Positions 37,564 to 44,345 of a stretch of 64,000 nucleotides of DNA are shown piece after piece. The notes under the pieces were generated by a model, which saw only the letters and a list, made by a program, of their open reading frames with translations, was not told the origin of the DNA and searched no databases. Location: positions 194,788-258,787 of the forward strand of contig URXM01000002.1 of the NCBI GenBank assembly GCA_900551855.1, read 5' to 3'. Numbering within the stretch: the first letter of the stretch is position 1; each line of letters starts with the position of its first letter. Source of the stretch: an uncultured Eubacteriales bacterium (GTDB taxonomy: Bacteria > Bacillota > Clostridia > Christensenellales > UBA1242). The translations under genes and the position numbers were made by a program.

Positions 37564-37868
37564 CAAACAATGTTTGGGGCAAAGTTGTTCTTTATTTGAA
37601 AGAGCATAAAAAAGTTGCACTGCATGTTGCTTGTGGAGATATCACAAATGCAAAAATTGAAGATGGGAAATTGATTATTCGCTCTAGTGATGACTTTTTG
37701 ATTGATGTTTTGGAAAACGGTAGAAAGGAAATTGAAAGTGCGATAAGGTGGCAAGGTCTTGATTTGAGTTTTGTGGTTGTAAAATTTGAAAGCGATGAAC
37801 AAAAAATAAACAAGGATATCAAAAAAATCGAAAATTTCTTTGGAAACAAAGTAGAGATTGAAGATTAA
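37527..37868 (+). CDS. dnaX: C-terminal tau domain of DnaX in the -1 frame
   Basis: After a -1 shift in the A run, translation continues as LKIEKDITKLSANNVWG and then the block VALHVACGDITNAKIEDG, ending ...KVEIED at the TAA. That gives a tau of about 479 residues, shorter than in Bacillus (about 563) but with the usual fold of the C-terminal DnaX domain, which contacts the polymerase. The frame has no good independent start: the first TTG is at 37596, inside the domain, and it has no ribosome binding site. This argues for frameshifted translation, or for a homopolymer miscount in the assembly, rather than for a separate gene. Confidence 0.75.
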   Translation, partial: KLKIEKDITKLSANNVWGKVVLYLKEHKKVALHVACGDITNAKIEDGKLIIRSSDDFLIDVLENGRKEIESAIRWQGLDLSFVVVKFESDEQKINKDIKKIENFFGNKVEIED

Positions 37869-37894
37869 AACAAAAATTTAAAGGAGCAAAAAAA

Positions 37895-38209
37895 ATGGGA
37901 TACGGTTTTGGTGGTTTCGGTGGCGGAAATATGCAAGCTTTGATGCGTCAAGCACAAAAGATGCAAGAAGATATGAAAAGAACTCGTGAAGAGATTGACA
38001 ACACAGAATATACTTCTTCTGTCGGTGGCGGAATGATTGAAGTTTGTATGTATGGAAACAAAAAAGTTAAAAGTGTGAAAATAAAGAAAGAAGTTGTTGA
38101 CCCAGATGATGTTGAAATGTTGGAAGATTTGGTAGCAAGTGCAGTGAATGATTGCTTAAACAAAATCGCCGAAGACGAGAAAAACAAATTGCCAAATTTG
38201 GGAATGTAA
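37895..38209 (+). CDS. ybaB: YbaB/EbfC family nucleoid-associated protein
   Basis: A small DNA-binding dimer that is nearly always encoded between dnaX and recR. The 104 residues have a Gly-rich N-terminus (GYGFGGFGGGNMQALM), the conserved helix LMRQAQKMQEDM, and the core block GGGMIEVCMYGNKKVKSVKI followed by VDPDDVEMLEDLV and AVNDCL. AAAGGAG lies 8 nt before the ATG. The location between dnaX and recR supports the call; a role in recombination or replication restart is inferred from the neighbours. Confidence 0.94.
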   Translation: MGYGFGGFGGGNMQALMRQAQKMQEDMKRTREEIDNTEYTSSVGGGMIEVCMYGNKKVKSVKIKKEVVDPDDVEMLEDLVASAVNDCLNKIAEDEKNKLPNLGM

Positions 38210-38237
38210 TTGACTTCAAAGGGTGTTGAAGAAAAAT

Positions 38238-38831
38238 ATGAGCGAATTTGATGAACCTATTGAAAGACTGATAGAATATTTTAGAGCATTGCCTGGCGTT
38301 GGAAAGAAAACAGCACAACGCTATGCTTTTTATATTATCGAAAACGACAAATCAAAAGCAGAAAATTTTGCCAATGCTATTATTGATGTAAAAAACAAAG
38401 TCAGACTTTGCAGTGTTTGTGGAAATTACAGTTCTAGTGAAGTTTGCCCAATTTGTCAAAAAAGAAACAGACATCTCGTCTGTGTTGTTCAAGAGCCAAA
38501 AGATATAATTTCTTTGGAAAAAGCAAGAGGTTTTGACGGAGTTTACCACGTTTTGTTTGGTTGTATAAATCCTCTTGAAAACAAAGGTCCAAATGATATT
38601 CGCATAAAAGAATTGCTTGCAAGAATAAGCAAAGATGATGTCAAAGAAGTTATTATGGCGACAAACCCTGATGTTGAGGGAGAAGCAACAGCAATGTATA
38701 TTGCAAAAATTTTGAAGCCTATGGGCGTTAAAGTCACTAGGCTTGCTCAAGGGATTTCAATGGGGAGTGATATAGAATTTGCAGATGAAGTGACCTTAAG
38801 CAAAGCTTTGGCTGACAGAAAAGAAATGTAA
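38238..38831 (+). CDS. recR: Recombination protein RecR
   Basis: RecR forms a tetrameric clamp that works with RecO and RecF to load RecA at gaps. The 198 residues include the helix-hairpin-helix LPGVGKKTAQRYAF (about 18-31), the four-cysteine zinc finger LCSVCGNYSSSEVCPIC (about 55-72), and the TOPRIM domain with VVQEPKDI and NPDVEGEATAMYI. A frame from TTG 38223 adds five residues; the ATG at 38238 matches the family N-terminus. Neither has an ideal site: AAAGGG lies about 14 nt before the ATG. A terminator follows at once, so recR ends the pgk-tpiA-dnaX-ybaB-recR run. Confidence 0.95.
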   Translation: MSEFDEPIERLIEYFRALPGVGKKTAQRYAFYIIENDKSKAENFANAIIDVKNKVRLCSVCGNYSSSEVCPICQKRNRHLVCVVQEPKDIISLEKARGFDGVYHVLFGCINPLENKGPNDIRIKELLARISKDDVKEVIMATNPDVEGEATAMYIAKILKPMGVKVTRLAQGISMGSDIEFADEVTLSKALADRKEM

Positions 38832-38855
38832 GTGGCGATGCCACTTTTTTTATTT
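38831..38855 (+). terminator. Terminator after recR
   Basis: AAGTGGC (38831-38837), loop GAT, GCCACTT (38841-38847), followed by a T run. Confidence 0.8.
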
Positions 38856-38866
38856 TTATATTAAGT

Positions 38867-39433
38867 TTATGTGTTTGACTTTATAAAACATTTTGCGTTG
38901 TTTTTATATTCTTTAATCAAAATATCTGCTACTTCCTCAGGTGACAATTTGCAGTTGTCGTTTAACCATTTGGCACAGATTGCTCTCAGACCTGCACCGA
39001 AAAAAGCCATATGGTATTCGAGTTCTTCATTTGTGTAATAATATTCTTTTTCTACAGACATTTTAGACAAGTAATTTTTAAAGATTTTTATAAATCCTCT
39101 ATCCATAAAAGAAGGCAAGTTTGATTGAAGATATGCTTTATAAAAAGTGGCATTGTCTTTGACAAACTTAAATAGTTGCAAAAAGTTTTCTTGCTCAAAT
39201 TGACAATCTTTAAACAAAGAAACAACATTTTGAGCAACTTTATCTTCATATTTCATCATCAAATCGTTTATGTCAAGATAATGTGCATAAAAAGAGCTTC
39301 TGTTTATGCCGGCTTCTTTGCATAGATCTTGGACATAAATGCAGTTATATCTTTTTCTTTTTAACAGTCGAAGAAAGGCATCTTCTATTTTTTCTTCGGT
39401 TGATTTATAACGCAAATTGTTTGATATGTTCAT
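38867..39433 (-). CDS. TetR/AcrR family regulator
   Basis: A 188-residue one-component repressor. Residues 1-60 form the TetR DNA-binding domain: a first helix TEEKIEDAFLRLLKRK, then the helix-turn-helix VQDLCKEAGINRSSFYAHYLDINDL. The helical C-terminal half should bind a ligand or dimerise; it resembles the TetR_C-type domains of small Firmicute regulators, with several Phe/Tyr. AAGGA precedes the ATG. It is divergent from the membrane protein at 39548, and inverted repeats lie between the two genes, so that gene and the regulator itself are the likely targets. The ligand is unknown. Confidence 0.9.
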   Translation of the reverse strand: MNISNNLRYKSTEEKIEDAFLRLLKRKRYNCIYVQDLCKEAGINRSSFYAHYLDINDLMMKYEDKVAQNVVSLFKDCQFEQENFLQLFKFVKDNATFYKAYLQSNLPSFMDRGFIKIFKNYLSKMSVEKEYYYTNEELEYHMAFFGAGLRAICAKWLNDNCKLSPEEVADILIKEYKNNAKCFIKSNT

Positions 39434-39448
39434 AATTTATCCTTTATC

Positions 39449-39523
39449 CCAACATTTTAATTTTTTCTGTTGGCTAATTTCTGTTTTTATTATACTAAAA
39501 TGTCTTTAACAACACAAGTGTTG
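39449..39523. promoter_or_regulatory. Divergent promoter region with probable TetR operators
   Basis: A palindrome CAACACAAGTGTTG (39510-39523) lies just below a -10 box TATACT (39491-39496) for the rightward gene. A second inverted repeat, CCAACA (39449-39454) with TGTTGG (39468-39473), lies nearer the regulator. Both share the half-site TGTTGG or GTGTTG, as expected for one dimeric repressor. Confidence 0.6.
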
Positions 39524-39547
39524 GAATAAATAAAAGGAGAAAAGATT

Positions 39548-40081
39548 ATGAACGAAGAAGCGATTACATTTGACTATAAGTCAATAAAAGTAAAAAGAGA
39601 AATGGAAACATTGGTGACAGACGTGTATGAAAATTTGGGGTGGGAGCTTACAAGCAGCAACACCGCAGAAGGAAGCCCATTTGATGTGATTTTGTCTTTC
39701 AAAAGAAACAGAAAGATAAACAACAAAATCAATTTGCTTAAACTTCAACAACAAATTGATTTGGCATTGAATGAAATCCAGGTCTTTCAAAGAAAGAAAA
39801 AAAATGCAGGGACTGTTACTGGAATTTCTGTTGGAACAATTGGAGTGCTTGCATTTGGAGGCGGACTTAGTATGACAATGTGTTTGTCTGGAATTGGATT
39901 TTTGATTGGAGGAATTGCATTAGGTATTGCCGGTGTAGGTATTGGACTCTTTGGCTGGTGGCTTGCTAAAAAAGTAAAGAAAGTTAGAAGCGAAAATATC
40001 ACTCCAATAATTGAATCTCAACTTGACAACTTGTCAGAATTATGCGAAACAGCACAAAAAATGTTGAAAAGCAAGGAATAA
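39548..40081 (+). CDS. Membrane protein (177 aa) next to a TetR regulator, function unknown
   Basis: Not recognised as a family. Residues 1-85 are soluble and polar (a small domain with VYENLGWELTSSN and FDVILSFKRNRK); residues about 90-145 form two closely spaced Gly-rich hydrophobic helices (the second with GIALGIAGVGIGLFGWW), and a charged helix follows to the C-terminus. The Gly-rich hairpin resembles small membrane proteins that form oligomers. AAGGAG precedes the ATG by 8 nt. It is divergent from the TetR gene and its promoter overlaps the operators, so it is the likely regulated output. Role unknown. Confidence 0.75.
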   Translation: MNEEAITFDYKSIKVKREMETLVTDVYENLGWELTSSNTAEGSPFDVILSFKRNRKINNKINLLKLQQQIDLALNEIQVFQRKKKNAGTVTGISVGTIGVLAFGGGLSMTMCLSGIGFLIGGIALGIAGVGIGLFGWWLAKKVKKVRSENITPIIESQLDNLSELCETAQKMLKSKE

Positions 40082-40088
40082 TCATCAT

Positions 40089-40118
40089 AAGCAAGAATTG
40101 TTTTCTTGCTTTTTTTTT
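40089..40118 (+). terminator. Terminator of the 177-aa gene, overlapping the argS -35 box
   Basis: AAGCAAGAA (40089-40097), loop TTGTT, TTCTTGCTT (40103-40111), then seven more T's (eight in the run at 40111-40118). The 3' arm contains the TTGCTT used as the argS -35. Confidence 0.85.
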
Positions 40119-40134
40119 ACGCTTTTGCTATACT
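40106..40134 (+). promoter_or_regulatory. argS promoter
   Basis: TTGCTT (40106-40111), 17-bp spacer, TATACT (40129-40134). The resulting leader is about 17 nt and carries GGAG before the ATG at 40158. Confidence 0.6.
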
Positions 40135-40157
40135 CTTTCATATTTATGGAGATCTTT

Positions 40158-41939
40158 ATGAATTTGAAAAATGACATTACTGAAATAATTAAAAACACAG
40201 CTGAAAAACTTGGACTTGAAGATGTAAACAAAATTGCTGTTTCTTTTTCTAATCGTCCAGAACTTTGTGACTTTCAAACAAATTATGCTATGTTGATTGC
40301 AAAAAAAATGGGGACAAGCCCTATTGAAGTGGCAAACAATATTGTTTCAAATTTGGCAGATTGCAAAGACTATGATTTTTCTGCTGTTATGCCTGGTTTT
40401 ATCAATGTGAAAGTGAAAGAAAATAAATTGAACGAGTTTTCAAATTTTGTCCTTAACGATGAAAATGTTGGCATTGAAAAAGTTGAAAAACCTAGACTTG
40501 TTTTCTTTGATTATGGTGGAGCAAATGTGGCAAAAGAATTGCATGTTGGGCACTTGCGTTCTCCAATCGTTGGCGAAGCTTTGAAAAGAGTGCATATAGC
40601 TCTTGGGGACAAAACCTTGTCTGATGTTCACTTGGGTGATTATGGCCTTCAAATGGGACTTACGATTTTGCAGTTGAAACAAGATGGCTATCTTGATGAC
40701 TTTTTCAAACCTAATGCCGATATTGCAAGTTTGAAGATTTCAAATGTCACACTCGATGTTTTGAATGATGAATATCCAAAGGCTAGCAAGAGAAAAGATG
40801 TTGATGAAGAATTTAAGAAAGAAGCTGATGAATATACACTTTATATTCAACAACACAAAGAACCTTATTACACCATTTATCAAAAAATCAAAGATCTTTC
40901 TGTGACCGAAATTAAGAAAAATTATGATTTACTTAATGCAACTTTTGACTTCTATTATGGCGAAAGTGATGCTTATCCTTTTATTGATCAAACAATAAAG
41001 ATTTTTGTTGACAAAAAGCTCGCAAGAGAAAGTGAAGGGGCTTTGGTTGTTGATGTTGCAAAAGAAGGAGAGCATATTCCTATCCCTAAAAAGAGTGAAG
41101 ATGAACCTCAAAGATATAAAAATCCTATGCCACCAGCTATTATCAAAAAATACAATGGTGGGGATTTGTATGCAACAACAGATATTGCTACAATCTTGAT
41201 GAGAAACAAAGACTATGCACCAGATGAAATTGTGTATGTGACAGACAACAGACAAAGCACACATTTTAAGCAAGTGTTTAGATGTTGCAAGTTGGCAGGG
41301 ATAAGTCCTGAAGAACAAAAACTCACTCATGTTGCGTTTGGAACAATGAATGGAAAAGACGGAAAGCCTTTCAAGACTCGTGCTGGGGGAGTTGTTAGAC
41401 TCAAAGAAGTTGTTGGACTCTTGATTGACAAGGCAGAACAAAAATTGGAATCAAATGGCATTGTTGGGAATGCTGAACTTGCACGCAAAATTGGTGTCGG
41501 GGCAATGAAATTTGGTGATTTGTCAAACACTGTTGACAAAGATTATGTTTTTGATATTGACAAATTTATGGCTTTTGATGGAAAAACTGGACCATATATT
41601 CAATACACTATTGCAAGAATAAACTCAATTTTGTCAAAATCTAAATTTGCTGGTGGAGAAGTTAAGATTGAAAACCAAGAAGAGAGAAATATTGTTTTGG
41701 CTCTTTTGAAATTGTTGTCTTCATATCAAATTTGTTATGACACATATTCGATGAACTCTCTTTGTCTTGCAACATTTGATTTGGCAAGTGCATTTTCTAC
41801 TTTCTACAACAATCACAAAATTTTGTCGGAAGAGGATGCGGAAAAGAAGAACAGTATGCTTGCAATTTGTTCTCTTGTTAAGAAAAGTTTGGAAAAAGCT
41901 TTGTGGACACTTGGTATTGAAAGCGTTGAAAAAATGTAA
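40158..41939 (+). CDS. argS: Arginyl-tRNA synthetase
   Basis: This class I synthetase charges tRNA-Arg. The 593 residues start with the N-terminal Add-1 domain (MNLKNDITEIIKN), then the ArgS signature NVAKELHVGHLRSPIVGE with HVGH as the HIGH motif (about 134-137). The usual KMSK loop is replaced by GKDGKPFKTRAGG, a normal feature of ArgS. The DALR anticodon-binding domain ends in LGIESVEKM, the usual C-terminus. A longer frame from 40098 adds a 20-residue hydrophobic stretch; GGAG and the promoter both support 40158. No T-box or other leader is present. Confidence 0.96.
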   Translation: MNLKNDITEIIKNTAEKLGLEDVNKIAVSFSNRPELCDFQTNYAMLIAKKMGTSPIEVANNIVSNLADCKDYDFSAVMPGFINVKVKENKLNEFSNFVLNDENVGIEKVEKPRLVFFDYGGANVAKELHVGHLRSPIVGEALKRVHIALGDKTLSDVHLGDYGLQMGLTILQLKQDGYLDDFFKPNADIASLKISNVTLDVLNDEYPKASKRKDVDEEFKKEADEYTLYIQQHKEPYYTIYQKIKDLSVTEIKKNYDLLNATFDFYYGESDAYPFIDQTIKIFVDKKLARESEGALVVDVAKEGEHIPIPKKSEDEPQRYKNPMPPAIIKKYNGGDLYATTDIATILMRNKDYAPDEIVYVTDNRQSTHFKQVFRCCKLAGISPEEQKLTHVAFGTMNGKDGKPFKTRAGGVVRLKEVVGLLIDKAEQKLESNGIVGNAELARKIGVGAMKFGDLSNTVDKDYVFDIDKFMAFDGKTGPYIQYTIARINSILSKSKFAGGEVKIENQEERNIVLALLKLLSSYQICYDTYSMNSLCLATFDLASAFSTFYNNHKILSEEDAEKKNSMLAICSLVKKSLEKALWTLGIESVEKM

Positions 41940-42034
41940 AATGTTTTTCTATCCGAAAGCATAATAGAAATAAATGCATCAAATATAATAAAGTTTTGCA
42001 AGAAAAAATAATTAAAAAATTTTTAAAAAAGGTA

Positions 42035-42063
42035 TTTACAAACAAAAACTTTTATGCTATGAT
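42035..42063 (+). promoter_or_regulatory. Promoter of the 42-aa gene
   Basis: TTTACA (42035-42040), 17-bp spacer, TATGAT (42058-42063). It gives a leader of about 34 nt with GGAGGTG before the ATG at 42104. Confidence 0.6.
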
Positions 42064-42103
42064 ATGGACAAGTAAGAAGAAAAACACACGGAGGTGTATA
42101 GAT

Positions 42104-42232
42104 ATGATAGCTTATAGATCAATTGAAAAAGATGTAAATATTTTGGTTTCTCCTGAAGAAGTAGGAAGAGCCGTAAAAGAAACAAATATTAAATTTTCTA
42201 AAACTAAAACTGAAAAAGAAAGATCTTTATAA
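42104..42232 (+). CDS. Small protein (42 aa), unknown
   Basis: A 42-codon gene with a good promoter, a strong ribosome binding site (GGAGGTG, 6-7 nt spacing) and its own terminator, so expression is likely. The protein starts MIAYRSIEKDVNILVS and ends in a Lys/Glu-rich tail EKERSL; it has no signal peptide or membrane helix. I do not recognise it. Its last 15 bases before the end are almost the same as those ending the 288-residue gene at 43609 (AAAGAAAGATCTTTA). Confidence 0.6.
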   Translation: MIAYRSIEKDVNILVSPEEVGRAVKETNIKFSKTKTEKERSL

Positions 42233-42260
42233 TTTTTAAGACTATTTTCCAAAGAAAAAT

Positions 42261-42292
42261 AAAATGCTGCAAAATTTTGTAGCATTTTTTTA
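42261..42292 (+). terminator. Terminator of the 42-aa gene
   Basis: AAAATGCTGCAAAA (42261-42274) pairs with TTTTGTAGCATTTT (42275-42288) with one G-U pair, and T's follow. Confidence 0.75.
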
Positions 42293-42361
42293 ATTTTATT
42301 TTGTATTTATAATTTTATATGATAAAATATAAACATATAATAGGTTTTTCTTGGAGTAGTT

Positions 42362-42637
42362 ATGAAAAAATATCAGTTCCTTTATCCAGCAATTTTCATT
42401 AAAGATGAGGATGACACTTATCAAGTTTTGTTTCCAGATCTTGATATTTACACTGACGGCAAAAATTTGTCTGAAGCTTATATGTATGCAAAAGGTTTGC
42501 TTAAAGCATATTTTACCTATGTGTTGAAATATGAAGTAGAATACAACAAGCCAAGCAAGATTGAATCAATCCTTCCAAATTGCAAACCAAATGAAAATGT
42601 TATGTTTGTTGATGCTGTTGTAGAGACAAATGAATAA
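42362..42637 (+). CDS. HicB-like antitoxin-fold protein (no HicA next to it)
   Basis: A 91-residue protein with the HicB_N-like fold: the strand YPAIFIKDEDDTYQVLFPDLD, then TDGKNLSEAYMYAKGLLKAYF, matches the HicB pattern Y.A.......Y.V.FPDL.g..T.G....EA. In toxin-antitoxin pairs HicB blocks HicA, a small RNase; no HicA-like frame is present on either side. The C-terminal DNA-binding part of full HicB proteins is also lacking; the end NVMFVDAVVETNE is short. Solitary HicB-like proteins of this size are common in Bacillota and may do something else. TTGGAG lies 6 nt before the ATG. Confidence 0.75.
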   Translation: MKKYQFLYPAIFIKDEDDTYQVLFPDLDIYTDGKNLSEAYMYAKGLLKAYFTYVLKYEVEYNKPSKIESILPNCKPNENVMFVDAVVETNE

Positions 42638-42645
42638 TAAAAAAG

Positions 42646-42672
42646 AAAAGGCTTTTTATAAGTCTTTTTTTA
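42646..42672 (+). terminator. Terminator of the HicB-like gene
   Basis: AAAAGGCTT (42646-42654), loop TTTAT, AAGTCTTTT (42660-42668) with one G-U pair, then T's. Confidence 0.65.
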
Positions 42673-42690
42673 TTTTTTAAAAATTGGGTA

Positions 42691-42719
42691 TTGACTTGCC
42701 GCCATTTTTCACCTATAAT
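42691..42719 (+). promoter_or_regulatory. Consensus promoter of the 288-aa gene
   Basis: TTGACT (42691-42696), 17-bp spacer, TATAAT (42714-42719). It is one of the strongest promoters in the window. GGAGGTGAG precedes the ATG. Confidence 0.8.
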
Positions 42720-42742
42720 GATTTAGGTTTGGAGGTGAGAGA

Positions 42743-43609
42743 ATGAATAAAAATTTTGAAGCAATTGTATTACAGATATTAAAAGAAAAATTATTGGTAT
42801 CACCTAGTTTTGTTAAAGTTAAAAACAAAAAGGGTTTTCAAGCTTTTAAGGCACAAGGAGTTCATTTGTTGCCAAACGAAGATTTTTATTTCCCTATGAA
42901 CAGAGATTTGAGATTGTTTATGCCATACTCTGCAACTTTTGACAAAAACATTATGTTGACAAAAGATTTGCCAGAACAAATTGTTTTGCCAAACAAAAAT
43001 CAAGAATATTTCCATTTGGAAGCGCTTACTTTTCCAAGAAAGAAAAAAGATCTCACAAAGATGGATAAGGAAATTTTGAAAAAGAGTGTTTCTTTGAAAG
43101 AACATTCTGCAGATGCCGTTTTCAACATTCCATTCAACATCAATTTGAGATTGCCTTTGGCAGAAAAAAGTAAGATTTTGACTCATGAATTTACTTATGA
43201 TGATATTTTGAAGGCACTTGCAAGAGATTTCTACGGCAAAGTTTATGATGTTTATTACAATATGTATAGATCTAAATCAGACAATCTTGTAAAATCTAAT
43301 TTTGAACTTTCTGAAGGACAAGAAAAAGAAATTAGAAAGAAGTTTTTAAACATTTTGAATTCTTTTGATGCTTACGAAATTGGTGAGCAGGAAGGTGGAT
43401 CTTTGATTGTTGGATACAACAACACCCCTGGTTTGGATCCTAGAGTAAACTACAAACTCTATAAAGTTCTTTTGTATCGTATGCCTACAAAGACACAAGA
43501 AGACAAAGAAATCAAAAAAGAAGTTTTTGACAAAGTTTCTCAAAGAAAAAGAGAAGTTGTGCAAGAAGAAAAACTTTTGCAAGAAAGAAAAGAAAGATCT
43601 TTAAAATAA
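42743..43609 (+). CDS. Unknown protein (288 aa) with charged C-terminal helix
   Basis: Not recognised. The protein is soluble, without signal peptide or membrane helix. Residues 1-130 mix strands and loops with many aromatic residues (NEDFYFPMNRDLRLFMPY). Residues 130-240 include FTYDDILKALARDFYGKVYDVYYNMY. The last 45 residues form a long charged helix (KEIKKEVFDKVSQRKREV...EERKERSLK). A consensus promoter and a strong ribosome binding site suggest high expression. The gene stands alone between two terminators. Confidence 0.75.
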   Translation: MNKNFEAIVLQILKEKLLVSPSFVKVKNKKGFQAFKAQGVHLLPNEDFYFPMNRDLRLFMPYSATFDKNIMLTKDLPEQIVLPNKNQEYFHLEALTFPRKKKDLTKMDKEILKKSVSLKEHSADAVFNIPFNINLRLPLAEKSKILTHEFTYDDILKALARDFYGKVYDVYYNMYRSKSDNLVKSNFELSEGQEKEIRKKFLNILNSFDAYEIGEQEGGSLIVGYNNTPGLDPRVNYKLYKVLLYRMPTKTQEDKEIKKEVFDKVSQRKREVVQEEKLLQERKERSLK

Positions 43610-43663
43610 TTTTTCAAAAGGAAATATGGCTTAAAAATTTATTACCAAACTTTATGAAAACGC

Positions 43664-43692
43664 TTGACTTGAACAAAGTATTGTGATATATT
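43664..43692 (+). promoter_or_regulatory. Promoter of rpmG-secE-nusG
   Basis: TTGACT (43664-43669), 17-bp spacer, TATATT (43687-43692). Transcription should start near 43699, inside the left arm of the hairpin that follows. Confidence 0.7.
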
Positions 43693-43693
43693 T

Positions 43694-43727
43694 AAACTGA
43701 CACTTCGAAAGGGTGTTAGTTTTTTTG
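43694..43727 (+). terminator. Hairpin with T run in front of rpmG
   Basis: AAACTGACAC (43694-43703), loop TTCGAAAGG, GTGTTAGTTT (43713-43722), with one G-U pair and a T run. It can stop transcripts from the 288-residue gene; the rpmG promoter's own transcripts would lack half of the left arm. Confidence 0.7.
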
Positions 43728-43740
43728 TTAGGAGAAAGAA

Positions 43741-43902
43741 ATGGCAGCACCAAAACGTAAAATAATTACACTTGAATGTACAGAATGTAAAGAAAGAAAT
43801 TATTCTACAGAAAAGAATACTTCTGCAAATGCTGAAAGAATTGAAATCAATAAGTTTTGTCCAAGATGTAATAAGAGAACAAAGCATAAAGAAACAAAGT
43901 AA
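43741..43902 (+). CDS. rpmG: 50S ribosomal protein L33 (zinc-binding form)
   Basis: A 53-residue ribosomal protein of the large subunit. It has two CxxC pairs (C13, C16, C40, C43) that bind zinc, so it is the C+ type. The sequence begins MAAPKRKIITLECTECKERN and ends KRTKHKETK, typical of L33. AGGAG lies 6 nt before the ATG. It stands directly before secE and nusG, the usual Bacillota order rpmG-secE-nusG-rplK-rplA, which confirms the call. Confidence 0.95.
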   Translation: MAAPKRKIITLECTECKERNYSTEKNTSANAERIEINKFCPRCNKRTKHKETK

Positions 43903-43932
43903 TTTGTGCTAAAGAAAATTTATATCTAAATT

Positions 43933-44304
43933 TTGGAGGAAATTATGTCTAAAAAGCAAAATCAAGTTGAAGCACAAATTCAAGAAGAAGAGTCTGTTAA
44001 ACAAGACCAAGTTTCTGAAGGCGTAGTTGCAAAAGAAGACAAGAAACAAGATAAAAAATCCAAAGAAAAAGTTGTTGACAAAAAAGACAAGAAAAAAGAT
44101 AAGAAGAAAAACAAAGATAAGTCTGGCGGAATCGGTAAAAAAACAAAGGAAACTATTTCCGAACTTAAAAAAGTCACTTGGCCAACTTTTGGCGAAGTTG
44201 TTAAGAAAACAGGAATTGTTATCGCTTTCGTTTTGATTTTTGGACTTTTCTTGTATGGTGTAAACACTCTTCTTGGCTGGCTTGTTAGTCTTTTGGTGAG
44301 CTAA
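43933..44304 (+). CDS. secE: Preprotein translocase subunit SecE
   Basis: SecE is the small clamp subunit of the SecYEG export channel. The 123 residues have the conserved C-terminal part: amphipathic helix with ELKKVTWPTFGEVVKKT (about 74-90) and one membrane helix VIAFVLIFGLFLYGVNTLL (about 95-113). The first 70 residues are an unusual Lys/Glu/Asp-rich low-complexity tail, much longer than the 60-70 residue SecE of many Bacillota. TTTGGAGG precedes the ATG. It lies between rpmG and nusG. Confidence 0.94.
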   Translation: MEEIMSKKQNQVEAQIQEEESVKQDQVSEGVVAKEDKKQDKKSKEKVVDKKDKKKDKKKNKDKSGGIGKKTKETISELKKVTWPTFGEVVKKTGIVIAFVLIFGLFLYGVNTLLGWLVSLLVS

Positions 44305-44345
44305 TTTAGACTATAATCAAATCTTGAAAGATAAGGAGTATTGTT

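Noticed and set aside
37596..37868. Separate 90-aa gene after dnaX
   Set aside because: The TTG start has no ribosome binding site and lies inside a domain that continues from the dnaX frame; frameshifting explains it better.
40098..40157. N-terminal extension of argS with a hydrophobic stretch
   Set aside because: It overlaps the terminator and promoter, and GGAG plus the family N-terminus support the ATG at 40158.
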